Of a DNA stretch of 58,232 nt, positions 8,335 to 16,913 are shown one piece after another. Every line of letters begins with the position of its first letter. The first letter of the stretch is position 1. Location of the stretch: positions 1 to 58,232 of the forward strand of contig CAZFPI010000004.1 in NCBI GenBank assembly GCA_964521075.1. The letters are read 5' to 3'. Source of the DNA: Sterolibacterium sp964521075 (GTDB taxonomy: Bacteria; Pseudomonadota; Gammaproteobacteria; Burkholderiales; Rhodocyclaceae). Below the pieces are notes generated by a model. The model saw only the letters and a program-made list of their open reading frames with translations, was not told the DNA's origin and did not search any database. The translations under genes and the position numbers were made by a program.

Positions 8335-8376
8335 CAAGAAAGAAAAAGCCCGTCAGCATTTTCGTGCTGACGGGCT
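8335..8376 (-). terminator. Rho-independent terminator of the cold-shock gene
   Basis: A perfect 12-bp stem, AGCCCGTCAGCA paired with TGCTGACGGGCT (8347-8376), has a 6-nt loop. On the minus strand it is followed by a T-rich run (TTTTTCTTTCT). It lies about 70 bp downstream of the csp stop codon. Confidence 0.9.
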
Positions 8377-8448
8377 GAAATCCTGGACGCTCTGATTAGA
8401 AAGCGTATGGGATCAACGGGATCAACTGATCAGAAGATCAGTTTGTCC

Positions 8449-8652
8449 TCAGGGCTTCTGGATGTTGGAAGCTTGCTTGCCCTTGGGGCCTTGCACTACT
8501 TCGAACGTGACCTTTTCGCCCTCTTTCAGGGACTTGAAGCCGGCCATGTTGATGGCGGAGAAGTGAGCGAACAAATCCTCGCTGCCATCATCCGGAGTAA
8601 TGAAGCCAAAACCCTTGGCGTCGTTGAACCACTTGACAGTACCTTGTGCCAT
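8449..8652 (-). CDS. Cold-shock domain protein, CspA family (67 aa)
   Basis: Single-domain OB-fold nucleic-acid-binding protein acting as an RNA chaperone in the cytoplasm. Both RNA-binding motifs are intact: RNP1 KGFGFI (about residues 13-18) and RNP2 LFAHFSAI (about 27-34). Length is standard. The start at 8652 is preceded by a strong AAGGAATAGG Shine-Dalgarno. The gene is monocistronic, with its own promoter about 175 bp upstream and a strong terminator. The long untranslated leader resembles that of cold-inducible cspA genes, but cold induction cannot be told from sequence alone. Confidence 0.96.
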   Translation of the reverse strand: MAQGTVKWFNDAKGFGFITPDDGSEDLFAHFSAINMAGFKSLKEGEKVTFEVVQGPKGKQASNIQKP

Positions 8653-8826
8653 AAAACCTATTCCTTAAAAAAAACACACAAACCCGACATGCTGAAAAAC
8701 AGACCGGGGCATGTTTGTGATTCAAGTTCGCTACAGCTACGGAAATCGCCAAGTGGTGACCCGCCTGAAGACGCTGGGAATCTTTCGATACGGCAGCCGA
8801 TCTTGATTAAAACAAACATCGCGGGC

Positions 8827-8855
8827 TTTTTACGCACTTTGAATCCGCTTGTCAA
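8827..8855 (-). promoter_or_regulatory. Sigma-70-type promoter for the cold-shock gene
   Basis: On the minus strand a consensus -35 TTGACA (8850-8855) is separated by 17 bp from a -10 TAAAAA (8827-8832). The predicted start of transcription near 8820 gives a leader of about 168 nt before the csp ATG. No other gene occupies this spacer. Confidence 0.7.
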
Positions 8856-8887
8856 CAAATTTCAGTTTGCCATTTTCGGTTCGCTGC

Positions 8888-11800
8888 TTACATGCTTCGC
8901 CGGTACTGCCCGCCGGCTTCGTACAGGGCTGCCGTGATTTGTCCCAGTGAGCAGTGCCGGACGGCTTCCATCAGTGTTTCAAAAGTGTTTTCGCCGCTGA
9001 GTGCGGTCTGTTTCAGTTGTGCCAGCCAGTAGGCTGATTCGTTTGAATGCAGTGCGTGAAATGCCTTCAGGCGGCGTAGTTGCGATTCCTTTTCGCCCGG
9101 GGTTGATCGGGTCAGCGGTACGTTGTCGTGCGGCAGGGCGGAGGCTCCGGGGGCGAGGAAGGTATTGACGCCGATGACGGGTATGCTGCCTTCGTGTTTC
9201 TGACGCTCGAAGAGTAAGGATTCTTCCTGTATCCGGCCACGCTGATAGCCGGTTTCCATGGCACCGAGCACGCCACCCCGTGAGGCGATGGCGTCGAATT
9301 CGCGGAGTACGGCTTCTTCGACAAGACCGGTCAGTGCCTCGATGATGAAGGCTCCCTGGTTTGGATTCTGGTTTTTTGAAAGCCCCCATTCGCGGTTGAT
9401 GATGAGCTGGATCGCCAGTGCGCGTCGCACCGATGCTTCGGTGGGGGTGGTGATGGCCTCGTCGTAGGCATTGGTGTGCAGGGAGTTGCAGTGGTCGTTG
9501 CTGGCGATCAGTGCCTGCAGGGTGGTGCGGATGTCGTTGAAATCCATTTCCTGGGCGTGAAGGCTGCGGCCGGAGGTCTGGATGTGGTATTTGAGTTTCT
9601 GTCCACGCTCGTTCGCGCCGTAATGATTTCTCATGGCAATGGCCCAGATGCGCCGGGCGACACGGCCGATGACGGCATATTCCGCATCCATGCCATTGCT
9701 GAAAAAAAAGGAGAGGTTGGGGGCGAAGTCGTCGATGGCCATGCCGCGTGCCAGGGAGGATTCGACGTAGGTGAAGGCGTTGGCCAGCGTGAAGGCCAGT
9801 TGGGTGACTGGATTCGCGCCAGCCTCGGCGATGTGGTAGCCGGAGATCGAGACTGAGTAGAAGTTTTTTATCTTGTGACGGATGAAATACGCCTGGATAT
9901 CCCCCATCATTTTCAGTGCGAATTCCGTCGAGAACAGACAGGTGTTCTGGCCCTGGTCTTCCTTGAGAATATCTGCCTGAACCGTACCGCGCACGACGCC
10001 GAGAACCTGTTGCCGGATGGCCTGCGTTTCTGCGTCATCCGGCGGGCGTCCGTGGCTGGCGAGGAATTGCCCGATCTGCTGGTCGATGGCGACGTTGAAA
10101 TACATGGCCAGCAAAACAGGGGCCGGGCCGTTGATGGTCATGGATACGGATGTGGAGGGCGCACACAGGTCGAAACCGGAGTAAAGCACTTTGAGATCGT
10201 CTAGCGTGGCGACGGAAACTCCTGCATTGCCGATCTTGCCGTAGATGTCGGGCCGTTCGTCCGGGTCGCCACCATAGAGGGTGACGGAATCGAAGGCAGT
10301 CGATAGCCGTTGGGCGGAAAGATTTCCGGAGAGCTGGTGGAAACGCCGGTTGGTGCGAAACGCATCGCCTTCACCGGCAAACATGCGTGTGGGTTCTTCG
10401 TCATCACGTTTGAACGGGAAGACACCTGCAGTGTAGGGAAAGTGGCCGGGGAGGTTTTCTCGCATCAGAAAACTCAGGATGTCTCCTTCGTCAGTTAACC
10501 CGGGGAGTGCGACTCTCGGGATTTTCGTGCCGGACGGGGTGAGCGTATCCGATGCGGTAGCGATTTTCTGGCCGTGTACCGTGTCGATGTGCGCTTCGCC
10601 CCGGTATGCCTCTTTTATTGCGGGCCAGTTCGTCAGAAGCTTTCGTGCAGCGGGGTCGAGCCGGGCTTCCTTTTCTGCCAGAACTGCCGCGATGTCTTCG
10701 GCCGCTACGGTTTTTCCTGCGGTGCGAAGCATGGATTGTGACAGGCGAAGTGCCTGGCACTCGCGGGCGATCGTGGCTTGAGCAGCGGCGTGTTGATGAT
10801 GGTTTCGTATCGTGGTGGCAATGTCGGCGAGGTGGCGGGTGCGTTCCGGCGGCACGATGCTGTGCTGTTGCGTGGAATGGCGGATGCCGGTGCGAGGCAG
10901 TTTCCCTTTTTCGAGAGGCAGGCCAAGGGATGCCAGGCGTTCGGCCAGGGCTTGATAGAGTGCCGTGACGCCATCATCGTTGAAGCGGGCCGCCATGCAG
11001 CCGAATACCGGCATGGTTTCGGGGCTTTTGTCGAAACGCTGCCGGTTGCGCTGCACCTGTTTCCGGACATCGCGCAGGGCATCTTCTGCGCCCTGGCGGT
11101 CGAATTTGTTGAGAACGATGAAATCGGCGTAGTCGAGCATGTCGATCTTTTCGAGCTGGCTGGCCGCGCCGAATTCTGGTGTCATGACGTAGAGCGATGT
11201 GTCGGCCATTGGCACAATGGCGGCATCGCCCTGGCCGATGCCGGCGGTTTCCACGAGAATCAAATCGAAACCGGCGAAGCGGCAGGCAGCGATCACCTCT
11301 GGCAGGGCAGAACACAGCTCACTGCCCGAATCCCGGGTGGCCAGTGAGCGCATGTAGATATTGGGGTGATCTATCGCGTTCATGCGGATGCGGTCGCCCA
11401 GCAAGGCTCCGCCCGTGCGGCGTCTGGAGGGGTCGATGGACAGGATGGCGATTTTTAGCCGGTCATCCTGGTCGAGCCGGAAGCGACGAACCAGTTCGTC
11501 CGTGAGCGAGGATTTTCCCGCGCCACCCGTGCCGGTGATGCCGACGACAGGAGCCGCAGGGTGGCTTCGGGGATTGTGCAGCGCGGCGAGACATTCAGCG
11601 GGACAGGATGATTCTTCCAGTGCTGTGATGAGCCTCGCCAGCGCGTGGTGTTTGCCACGGGAGACATCTGCCAGACTGGACAGCCCCAGGGGTTCAGGTA
11701 TGGGCAGCCGGGCAGTGAGGCGCGTTAGCAGGTCGTCGATCATCCCTTGCAGGCCCATCGTTTGCCCGTCTTCGACGGAGTAGATGCGGGCTACGCCGCA

Positions 11801-12133
11801 GGCGTGCAGGGTTTCGATTTCCTGCGGTGTGATGACGCCGCCACCGCCGCCGAAGAGCTGGATCGACTCACCTCCCTGTGCCCGGAGAAGGTTGAGCAGG
11901 TAGGGAAAGAATTCGGCGTGGCCGCCCTGGTAGGAGGAGACGGCGATGGCGTGAGCGTCTTCTTGCAGGGCAGCCCGGGCAATCTCTCCGGCGGCGCGGT
12001 GATGGCCGAGGTGGATGACTTCGACCCCGCTGGCCTGGAGCATCCGGCGGATGATGTTGATGGCCGCATCATGGCCGTCGAACAGGGCCGTGGCGGTAAG
12101 GATGCGTAGGCGGCGATGCGGATTCACGCTCAT
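8888..12133 (-). CDS. icmF: Fused isobutyryl-CoA-type mutase with MeaB-like GTPase, IcmF (1081 aa)
   Basis: Adenosylcobalamin-dependent acyl-CoA carbon-skeleton mutase fused to its own G-protein chaperone. Domain order: B12-binding Rossmann domain at the N-terminus (FDGHDAA with the cobalt-ligand histidine, residues ~18-24); the GTPase domain with P-loop GTGGAGKSS near residue 200 and a SIDPSRRRTGG segment; then the TIM-barrel mutase domain (FPYTAGVFPFKR, STSVSMTINGPAP, SGRSLHAQEMDFNDIRTT). This order and length are diagnostic of IcmF rather than methylmalonyl-CoA mutase. IcmF enzymes interconvert isobutyryl-CoA and n-butyryl-CoA, some also isovaleryl/pivalyl-CoA. The start at 12133 begins the B12 domain and has CCGGAG upstream; the open frame further upstream is antisense to the next gene. 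It diverges from the indolepyruvate oxidoreductase gene. Confidence 0.94.
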   Translation of the reverse strand: MSVNPHRRLRILTATALFDGHDAAINIIRRMLQASGVEVIHLGHHRAAGEIARAALQEDAHAIAVSSYQGGHAEFFPYLLNLLRAQGGESIQLFGGGGGVITPQEIETLHACGVARIYSVEDGQTMGLQGMIDDLLTRLTARLPIPEPLGLSSLADVSRGKHHALARLITALEESSCPAECLAALHNPRSHPAAPVVGITGTGGAGKSSLTDELVRRFRLDQDDRLKIAILSIDPSRRRTGGALLGDRIRMNAIDHPNIYMRSLATRDSGSELCSALPEVIAACRFAGFDLILVETAGIGQGDAAIVPMADTSLYVMTPEFGAASQLEKIDMLDYADFIVLNKFDRQGAEDALRDVRKQVQRNRQRFDKSPETMPVFGCMAARFNDDGVTALYQALAERLASLGLPLEKGKLPRTGIRHSTQQHSIVPPERTRHLADIATTIRNHHQHAAAQATIARECQALRLSQSMLRTAGKTVAAEDIAAVLAEKEARLDPAARKLLTNWPAIKEAYRGEAHIDTVHGQKIATASDTLTPSGTKIPRVALPGLTDEGDILSFLMRENLPGHFPYTAGVFPFKRDDEEPTRMFAGEGDAFRTNRRFHQLSGNLSAQRLSTAFDSVTLYGGDPDERPDIYGKIGNAGVSVATLDDLKVLYSGFDLCAPSTSVSMTINGPAPVLLAMYFNVAIDQQIGQFLASHGRPPDDAETQAIRQQVLGVVRGTVQADILKEDQGQNTCLFSTEFALKMMGDIQAYFIRHKIKNFYSVSISGYHIAEAGANPVTQLAFTLANAFTYVESSLARGMAIDDFAPNLSFFFSNGMDAEYAVIGRVARRIWAIAMRNHYGANERGQKLKYHIQTSGRSLHAQEMDFNDIRTTLQALIASNDHCNSLHTNAYDEAITTPTEASVRRALAIQLIINREWGLSKNQNPNQGAFIIEALTGLVEEAVLREFDAIASRGGVLGAMETGYQRGRIQEESLLFERQKHEGSIPVIGVNTFLAPGASALPHDNVPLTRSTPGEKESQLRRLKAFHALHSNESAYWLAQLKQTALSGENTFETLMEAVRHCSLGQITAALYEAGGQYRRSM

Positions 12134-12164
12134 GGAACGGCTCCGGGGACGTGAGGCTCTTACC

Positions 12165-12226
12165 ATTGTAGGCCGTCGTGGAATGTTGCGGCGCAGCGCG
12201 AAGTTGTTGCGGGAACGGCCTACAAT
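12165..12226. promoter_or_regulatory. Divergent promoter region with a perfect 12-bp inverted repeat
   Basis: ATTGTAGGCCGT (12165-12176) and its exact reverse complement ACGGCCTACAAT (12215-12226) are 38 bp apart. Each arm ends in TACAAT, a good -10 box, pointing outward: toward icmF on the left (leader about 25 nt) and toward the oxidoreductase on the right (leader about 36 nt). No clear -35 is visible for either. The arms may therefore be paired operators overlapping two -10 boxes. Confidence 0.55.
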
Positions 12227-12268
12227 CGGCGGCGTGTCACCGCTGCATTTTCCTGGGGGAGGTTTGCC

Positions 12269-15200
12269 ATGAAACGGGAGTCGCTGACGCTGGAAGACAA
12301 ATACACGCTGGAACGTGGTTGCGTCTTTCTCACGGGCACGCAGGCACTGGTGCGTCTGACGATGTTGCAGCAGGTGCGCGATCGCGCTGCTGGCTTGAAT
12401 ACCGCTGGTTATGTCTCTGGTTATCGTGGTTCGCCTTTGGGTGGGCTGGATCAGACTTTTATGCGGGCCCGGAAATACCTCGGGGCGCATCACATCGTTT
12501 TTCATCCTGGCCTGAATGAAGATCTGGCCGCCACAGCCTTGTGGGGCTCGCAGCAGGTTAATCTTTACCCCGGGGCAAAATATGACGGTGTATTCGGTCT
12601 TTGGTATGGCAAGGGGCCGGGCGTGGATCGTTGCGGGGATGTGTTCAAACATGCCAACGCTGCCGGTTCGTCGCGTTACGGCGGGGTGCTGGTGGTGGCG
12701 GGGGACGATCATGCCGCGCGTTCCTCGACCATGCCGCATCAGAGCGAACATGCCTTCAAGGCCGCGCTCATGCCGGTGCTTGCGCCGGCCAACCTTCAGG
12801 AATATCTCGATCTTGGCCTGCATGGCTGGGCCATGTCGCGTTACTCCGGCTGCTGGGTGGCCTTCAAGGCCGTTGCCGACACGGTCGAATCTTCCGCTTC
12901 CGTGGAGATCGATTCCGATCGTGTTCGTATCGTTTTGCCGGAAGATTTTCAGCTGCCACCGGATGGGCTGAATATCCGGATACCGGACCCCAAGCTCGAA
13001 CAGGAAGCGCGGCTGCTCAACCAGAAGCTCTATGCTGCGCTGGCCTATTGCCGCGCCAATCGTTTGGATCGCGTCGTTATCGGCGACGGCCGCCCGGCGC
13101 GACTGGGCATCATCACGGCGGGAAAGAGCTATCTCGATGTGCGGCAGGCTTTCGATGATCTGGGCATTGATGATGCCCTGGCGGAAGAAATCGGCATCCG
13201 GCTCTACAAGGTCGGCATGGTCTGGCCGCTGGAAGCGGATGGCGTACGACGTTTTGCCGAGGGGCTCGAGGAAATCCTGGTCATCGAGGAAAAACGCCAG
13301 CTCATCGAGTATCAGCTCAAGGAGGAGCTCTACAACTGGCGTGAGGATGTGCGCCCGCGTGTCATCGGCAAGTTTGACGAAAAAGGAGAGTGGTCATTGC
13401 CGCATGATGACTGGCTTCTTCCTGCGACGGGCGAGCTTTCTCCGGCGCAGATTGCCCGCGTCATCGCTTCGCGCATCGACCGCTTCTTCACCTCGGTACG
13501 CATCCATGAACGGCTGCGTTTTCTGGCCGCGAAGGAAAATTCGCTGGCTCATCAGACACTCGCTTGCAAGCGCACCCCGTTTTATTGCGCCGGATGCCCG
13601 CATAACACCTCGACGCGGCTTCCCGAGGGTAGTCGCGGGCTGGCCGGTATCGGCTGCCATTACATGGTGACCTGGATGAATCGCAGCACGGAAGTTTTTT
13701 CGCATATGGGCGGCGAAGGCGTGACCTGGCTTGGGCAGACGCCTTTCACCAGACAGAAACACGTTTTCGCCAATCTTGGCGATGGTACTTATTTTCATTC
13801 GGGCATTTTGGCCGTCCGCGCCGCTGTGGCGGCTTTGAACACCCCGGGTAACGATGCCGGGATTACTTACAAGCTGCTCTACAACGATGCCGTGGCGATG
13901 ACGGGCGGGCAGCCGGTAGACGGCCCGCTCAGCGTACCTTTGCTGGCCGGGCAGCTGGCGGCGGAAGGTGTGCATCAGATGGTGGTTGTCACCGACGGCA
14001 CGCCGCGCGCGTACCGTGCTTCTGGTCTACCCCATGGCACGGCTATCCGCCATCGGGATGAGCTCGACGACATACAGCGCGAGTTGCGTGAATGTCCTGG
14101 CGTTTCTGTCCTGATCTACGATCAGACCTGTGCGGCTGAAAAACGCCGCCGCCGCAAACGCGGAACCTTTCCTGATCCGGCAAGACGCCTGTTCATCAAT
14201 GAAGCCGTATGCGAAGGCTGTGGTGATTGCAGCGAACAATCCAACTGTCTGGCCGTCATTCCCAAGGAAACGCCATTGGGTAGAAAACGTCAGATCGACC
14301 AGTCTTCATGCAACAAGGATTACGCCTGCCTGGCCGGTTTTTGTCCAAGCTTTGTCAGTGTCGAAGGCGGCCGGCTGCGGCGTGGCAAGGGTGTCGGTGA
14401 TGGTATTCCATCTGGTTTTCTGGAAAATCTGCCCGAGCCGGTTTTGCCAGGCACGCATCATCCCTATGGCATTTTGCTGACGGGCGTCGGCGGAACGGGG
14501 ATCATCACCCTGGGGGCCTTGATTGGCATGGCGGCCCATCTCGACGGCAAGGGGGTGACGGTCATCGACATGACCGGCCTCGCACAAAAAGGCGGTGCGG
14601 TGACTTCGCACGTCAGGATTTGCGATGATGCCGGCAGGCTCCATGCCGTGCGTATCGCGACAGGGGAGGCTGATGCCGTGATCGGCGGCGATGCCATCGT
14701 AACGGCCAGTGCCGATGCGCTGGCGCGCATGGCGACGGGGCGCACACGCGTGGCCGTGAATGTGGCCGTTTCACCCACGGCGGATTTCATCCATGACCCT
14801 GACTGGCAATTTCCTCTGGCGGATATTCGTCAGGTCATCATCGATGCGGTAGGGAGTGAAGCCGCTGCCCGTTTTGTCGATGCCACGAATCTGGCGCAGC
14901 GATTGATGGGCGATGCCATCGTCGCCAATCTTTTTCTTCTGGGCTACGCCTGGCAGCTCGGGCTGCTGCCGGTATCGCGCGAGGCGATACAAAAAGCACT
15001 CGAGCTCAATGGTGCTGCGGTCGGAGTCAATCTTCAGGCTTTCGACTGGGGGCGGTGTGCGGCGAACGATCCGGCAGGGGTGGAGCGTTTTGCGAATCCG
15101 GCGGCCGCGGAGCCTGATGCTGCGGAACTGACGCTGTCAGCCTTGGTCGGGCATCGTGCCGCTGAACTCCGTGCCTATCAGGACGATGCTTATGCCCGGC

Positions 15201-15790
15201 GTTACCGTGCGCTCGTTGATCGTATCCGTCAGGCGGAAATTGCCCTGCTGCCTTCTGCAGGTGAAGATTCCCTGAGGCTGACACGGGCTGTGGCAAAAAA
15301 TTATTTCCGGATGCTGGCCGTCAAGGATGAATACGAAGTCGCCCGCTTGTTTATCGAAGGGGACTTCATGAATAAGATAGCGCAGGTTTTTGAAGGAGAT
15401 TACCGGCTGCGTTTCCATTTCGCGCCGGCATGGCTTGCAAACCTGCATCCTCGAAGCGGGCAGGCTGGCAAGAAGGTGGGCCTGGGGGCGTGGGTCTTTC
15501 CTGTCCTGCGTGTTCTGGCGAAGCTGCGTCGCTGGCGGGGGACTTCCCGGGATGTCTTTCGTTTTGGCCGTGAGCAGCGTCTGGCACGGCAGTTATTGGC
15601 GGAATTCGAGGCTGATGCCGCCCTGATTCTCGAAAATATCGCCCCGGCTTCGCTGCCGGATGCCGTCGCGCTGGTCGAGCTGTATGGCCGGGTACGCGGC
15701 TATGGAGAAATCCGCCGGAAAAACGTCGGGAAGATACAGTCGATGCGTGAAACCTTGCGCCAGTGCTTGATCAATCCGGCGCGCGGCTGA
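12269..15790 (+). CDS. Indolepyruvate ferredoxin oxidoreductase, single-chain alpha-beta type (1173 aa)
   Basis: Thiamine-diphosphate enzyme that oxidatively decarboxylates aryl (or branched) 2-oxoacids to acyl-CoA, reducing ferredoxin. The chain starts with the pyrimidine-binding half (TAGYVSGYRGSPLGGLD, about residues 45-61). The TPP/Mg-binding core follows (GIGCHYMVTWM; NLGDGTYFHSG near 510). A ferredoxin-like cluster region is near 645-695 (CEGCGDCSEQSNC and CLAGFCPSF). Next is the gamma/beta-type domain (GVGGTGIITLGALIG near 735) and a C-terminal extension of the DUF6537 kind. Length matches the one-chain proteobacterial form (~1150-1190). A GGGGGAGG Shine-Dalgarno precedes the ATG. Divergent to icmF, which suggests a shared role in amino-acid or acyl-CoA catabolism. 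Confidence 0.93.
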   Translation: MKRESLTLEDKYTLERGCVFLTGTQALVRLTMLQQVRDRAAGLNTAGYVSGYRGSPLGGLDQTFMRARKYLGAHHIVFHPGLNEDLAATALWGSQQVNLYPGAKYDGVFGLWYGKGPGVDRCGDVFKHANAAGSSRYGGVLVVAGDDHAARSSTMPHQSEHAFKAALMPVLAPANLQEYLDLGLHGWAMSRYSGCWVAFKAVADTVESSASVEIDSDRVRIVLPEDFQLPPDGLNIRIPDPKLEQEARLLNQKLYAALAYCRANRLDRVVIGDGRPARLGIITAGKSYLDVRQAFDDLGIDDALAEEIGIRLYKVGMVWPLEADGVRRFAEGLEEILVIEEKRQLIEYQLKEELYNWREDVRPRVIGKFDEKGEWSLPHDDWLLPATGELSPAQIARVIASRIDRFFTSVRIHERLRFLAAKENSLAHQTLACKRTPFYCAGCPHNTSTRLPEGSRGLAGIGCHYMVTWMNRSTEVFSHMGGEGVTWLGQTPFTRQKHVFANLGDGTYFHSGILAVRAAVAALNTPGNDAGITYKLLYNDAVAMTGGQPVDGPLSVPLLAGQLAAEGVHQMVVVTDGTPRAYRASGLPHGTAIRHRDELDDIQRELRECPGVSVLIYDQTCAAEKRRRRKRGTFPDPARRLFINEAVCEGCGDCSEQSNCLAVIPKETPLGRKRQIDQSSCNKDYACLAGFCPSFVSVEGGRLRRGKGVGDGIPSGFLENLPEPVLPGTHHPYGILLTGVGGTGIITLGALIGMAAHLDGKGVTVIDMTGLAQKGGAVTSHVRICDDAGRLHAVRIATGEADAVIGGDAIVTASADALARMATGRTRVAVNVAVSPTADFIHDPDWQFPLADIRQVIIDAVGSEAAARFVDATNLAQRLMGDAIVANLFLLGYAWQLGLLPVSREAIQKALELNGAAVGVNLQAFDWGRCAANDPAGVERFANPAAAEPDAAELTLSALVGHRAAELRAYQDDAYARRYRALVDRIRQAEIALLPSAGEDSLRLTRAVAKNYFRMLAVKDEYEVARLFIEGDFMNKIAQVFEGDYRLRFHFAPAWLANLHPRSGQAGKKVGLGAWVFPVLRVLAKLRRWRGTSRDVFRFGREQRLARQLLAEFEADAALILENIAPASLPDAVALVELYGRVRGYGEIRRKNVGKIQSMRETLRQCLINPARG

Positions 15791-16283
15791 CCAGAAGCGG
15801 GGGGCTGGTGGCGGAGGTGGCCAGGGTTTTTCCGGCGGCCGCCGCGACCTTGCGGACGTAACCATTGCTGAATCCGGCTGTGTGGTTGCCCGTGTTGTAG
15901 GCAGAGATGGCGGCGCGCAGGGCGGCCTGGGTATCGCTGAATTTCCGCGTGGCACTGGCGTAATTTTCCGTGAGGATCTGCGCGCCGACGGCGATGTTGT
16001 AGCAGGGTTCGAAGAGGGCCTGTGGGGTGAGGCCAAAGCGTTGCAGGTGGCGCGAATTGACCTGCGCCAGGCCCATGTCGATGGAGTAGCCTTTCTGGAT
16101 CAGCCAGTCCGCCCAGGCCAGGGCTTCGATCAGGGAGGCGGGCTGGCGGGCCAGACGCTGTTTTCCGTTGACATTCATCGCCAGCGGATTGCCGCCGGAC
16201 TCGACGCGGATGATGGCCATCATGGTCACCGGCGCGACATTAGGCGCGCATTGGGTGACGAGTTGTTCGAGTCCGGGCAGCAT
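15771..16283 (-). CDS. Lytic transglycosylase-like protein, SLT/VirB1 type (170 aa)
   Basis: Single SLT-fold domain with the catalytic-type glutamate in AIIRVESGGNPLAMN (E about residue 28). DMGLAQVNSRHLQRFGLTP and AISAYNTGNH complete the fold, as in VirB1 and other conjugation-type transglycosylases that open peptidoglycan. No signal peptide is seen from this start, which is odd for a periplasmic enzyme. Its 3' end overlaps the convergent oxidoreductase gene by 20 bp. It lies 8 bp after the chalcone-isomerase-like gene on the same strand, so the two are probably cotranscribed. No other conjugation genes are nearby. Confidence 0.82.
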   Translation of the reverse strand: MLPGLEQLVTQCAPNVAPVTMMAIIRVESGGNPLAMNVNGKQRLARQPASLIEALAWADWLIQKGYSIDMGLAQVNSRHLQRFGLTPQALFEPCYNIAVGAQILTENYASATRKFSDTQAALRAAISAYNTGNHTAGFSNGYVRKVAAAAGKTLATSATSPPLLVSRAPD

Positions 16284-16291
16284 GGTGTCTT

Positions 16292-16867
16292 TTACTGCGG
16301 CTTGCCGAGCAGCGCGTCTTTGAGGGAATCCTGAACTGCTTTGGGCCCTAGCCAGATTTTCATCAGGGCACGATAGAAATCCTCTCCCGCGATGTCACGG
16401 CCGATGGCCTTGTCGTTTAGCGTGATGCGCGTCCCCTGTTCGGGTAGCCAGTCGAGATGGATGATGTCTCCCTTTTTTGCCGCGTTGATGGAGAGCATGC
16501 TGGCTTTGAGTTCTTCGAGTTTGCCCTTGAGGGGTTCGGTGTCCGCGCCCTCGTTGTTGTTTCGGAAGGATTCGACCAGGGCGTCGACAAACTGCGTGGC
16601 GGTCAGGTCACGCAGGAGTTGAAGTTGAAGCCGCTTGACGCCGGGGGAGGCAATGGCATCTGCGGGTGTGGTTTTTCTGTCGCCAAGATAAAGCCCGACG
16701 GCATACACGTTGATGAAAAAGCGGCTGCGGATTCCTGCGCCGTTGAGTTTCAGGTCGCTGGCTCCGATCCGTGTCTTGTCGTCGAAACGTGCTCCTGAAA
16801 GGTCGATGGTGGCGGCCTGGGCGATGCTGGACAGAGAAAGCAGGGTGATGAGCAGCAGACGTTTCAT
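16292..16867 (-). CDS. Exported chalcone-isomerase-like domain protein (191 aa)
   Basis: Secreted protein with a clean signal peptide (MKRLLLITLLSLSSIAQA, cleavage after AQA). One domain of the bacterial chalcone-isomerase-like fold follows: the FFINVYAVGLYLGDRK strand is the family hallmark, and DLTATQFVDALVESF and GPKAVQDSLKDALLG follow. Bacterial members lack plant flavonoid chemistry and their role is unknown; fatty-acid binding has been suggested for the fold. GGAGG lies just before the ATG. Predicted to be periplasmic. It is upstream of the transglycosylase in a probable two-gene operon. Confidence 0.85.
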   Translation of the reverse strand: MKRLLLITLLSLSSIAQAATIDLSGARFDDKTRIGASDLKLNGAGIRSRFFINVYAVGLYLGDRKTTPADAIASPGVKRLQLQLLRDLTATQFVDALVESFRNNNEGADTEPLKGKLEELKASMLSINAAKKGDIIHLDWLPEQGTRITLNDKAIGRDIAGEDFYRALMKIWLGPKAVQDSLKDALLGKPQ

Positions 16868-16913
16868 GAGACCTCCGGCGCGGGTGGGGAAACAGGAAAG
16901 CGGGAAGTGCTGA

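Noticed and set aside
8658..8858. 66-codon minus-strand frame in the cold-shock leader
   Set aside because: Begins upstream of the predicted transcription start and has no Shine-Dalgarno or family; better read as untranslated leader.
12134..12823. N-terminal extension of icmF
   Set aside because: Antisense to the indolepyruvate oxidoreductase gene and the shared promoter region; the B12-binding domain begins right at 12133.
15771..16283. VirB1-like gene as a sign of a conjugative element
   Set aside because: No other type IV secretion, relaxase or integrase gene is nearby, and flanking genes are housekeeping.
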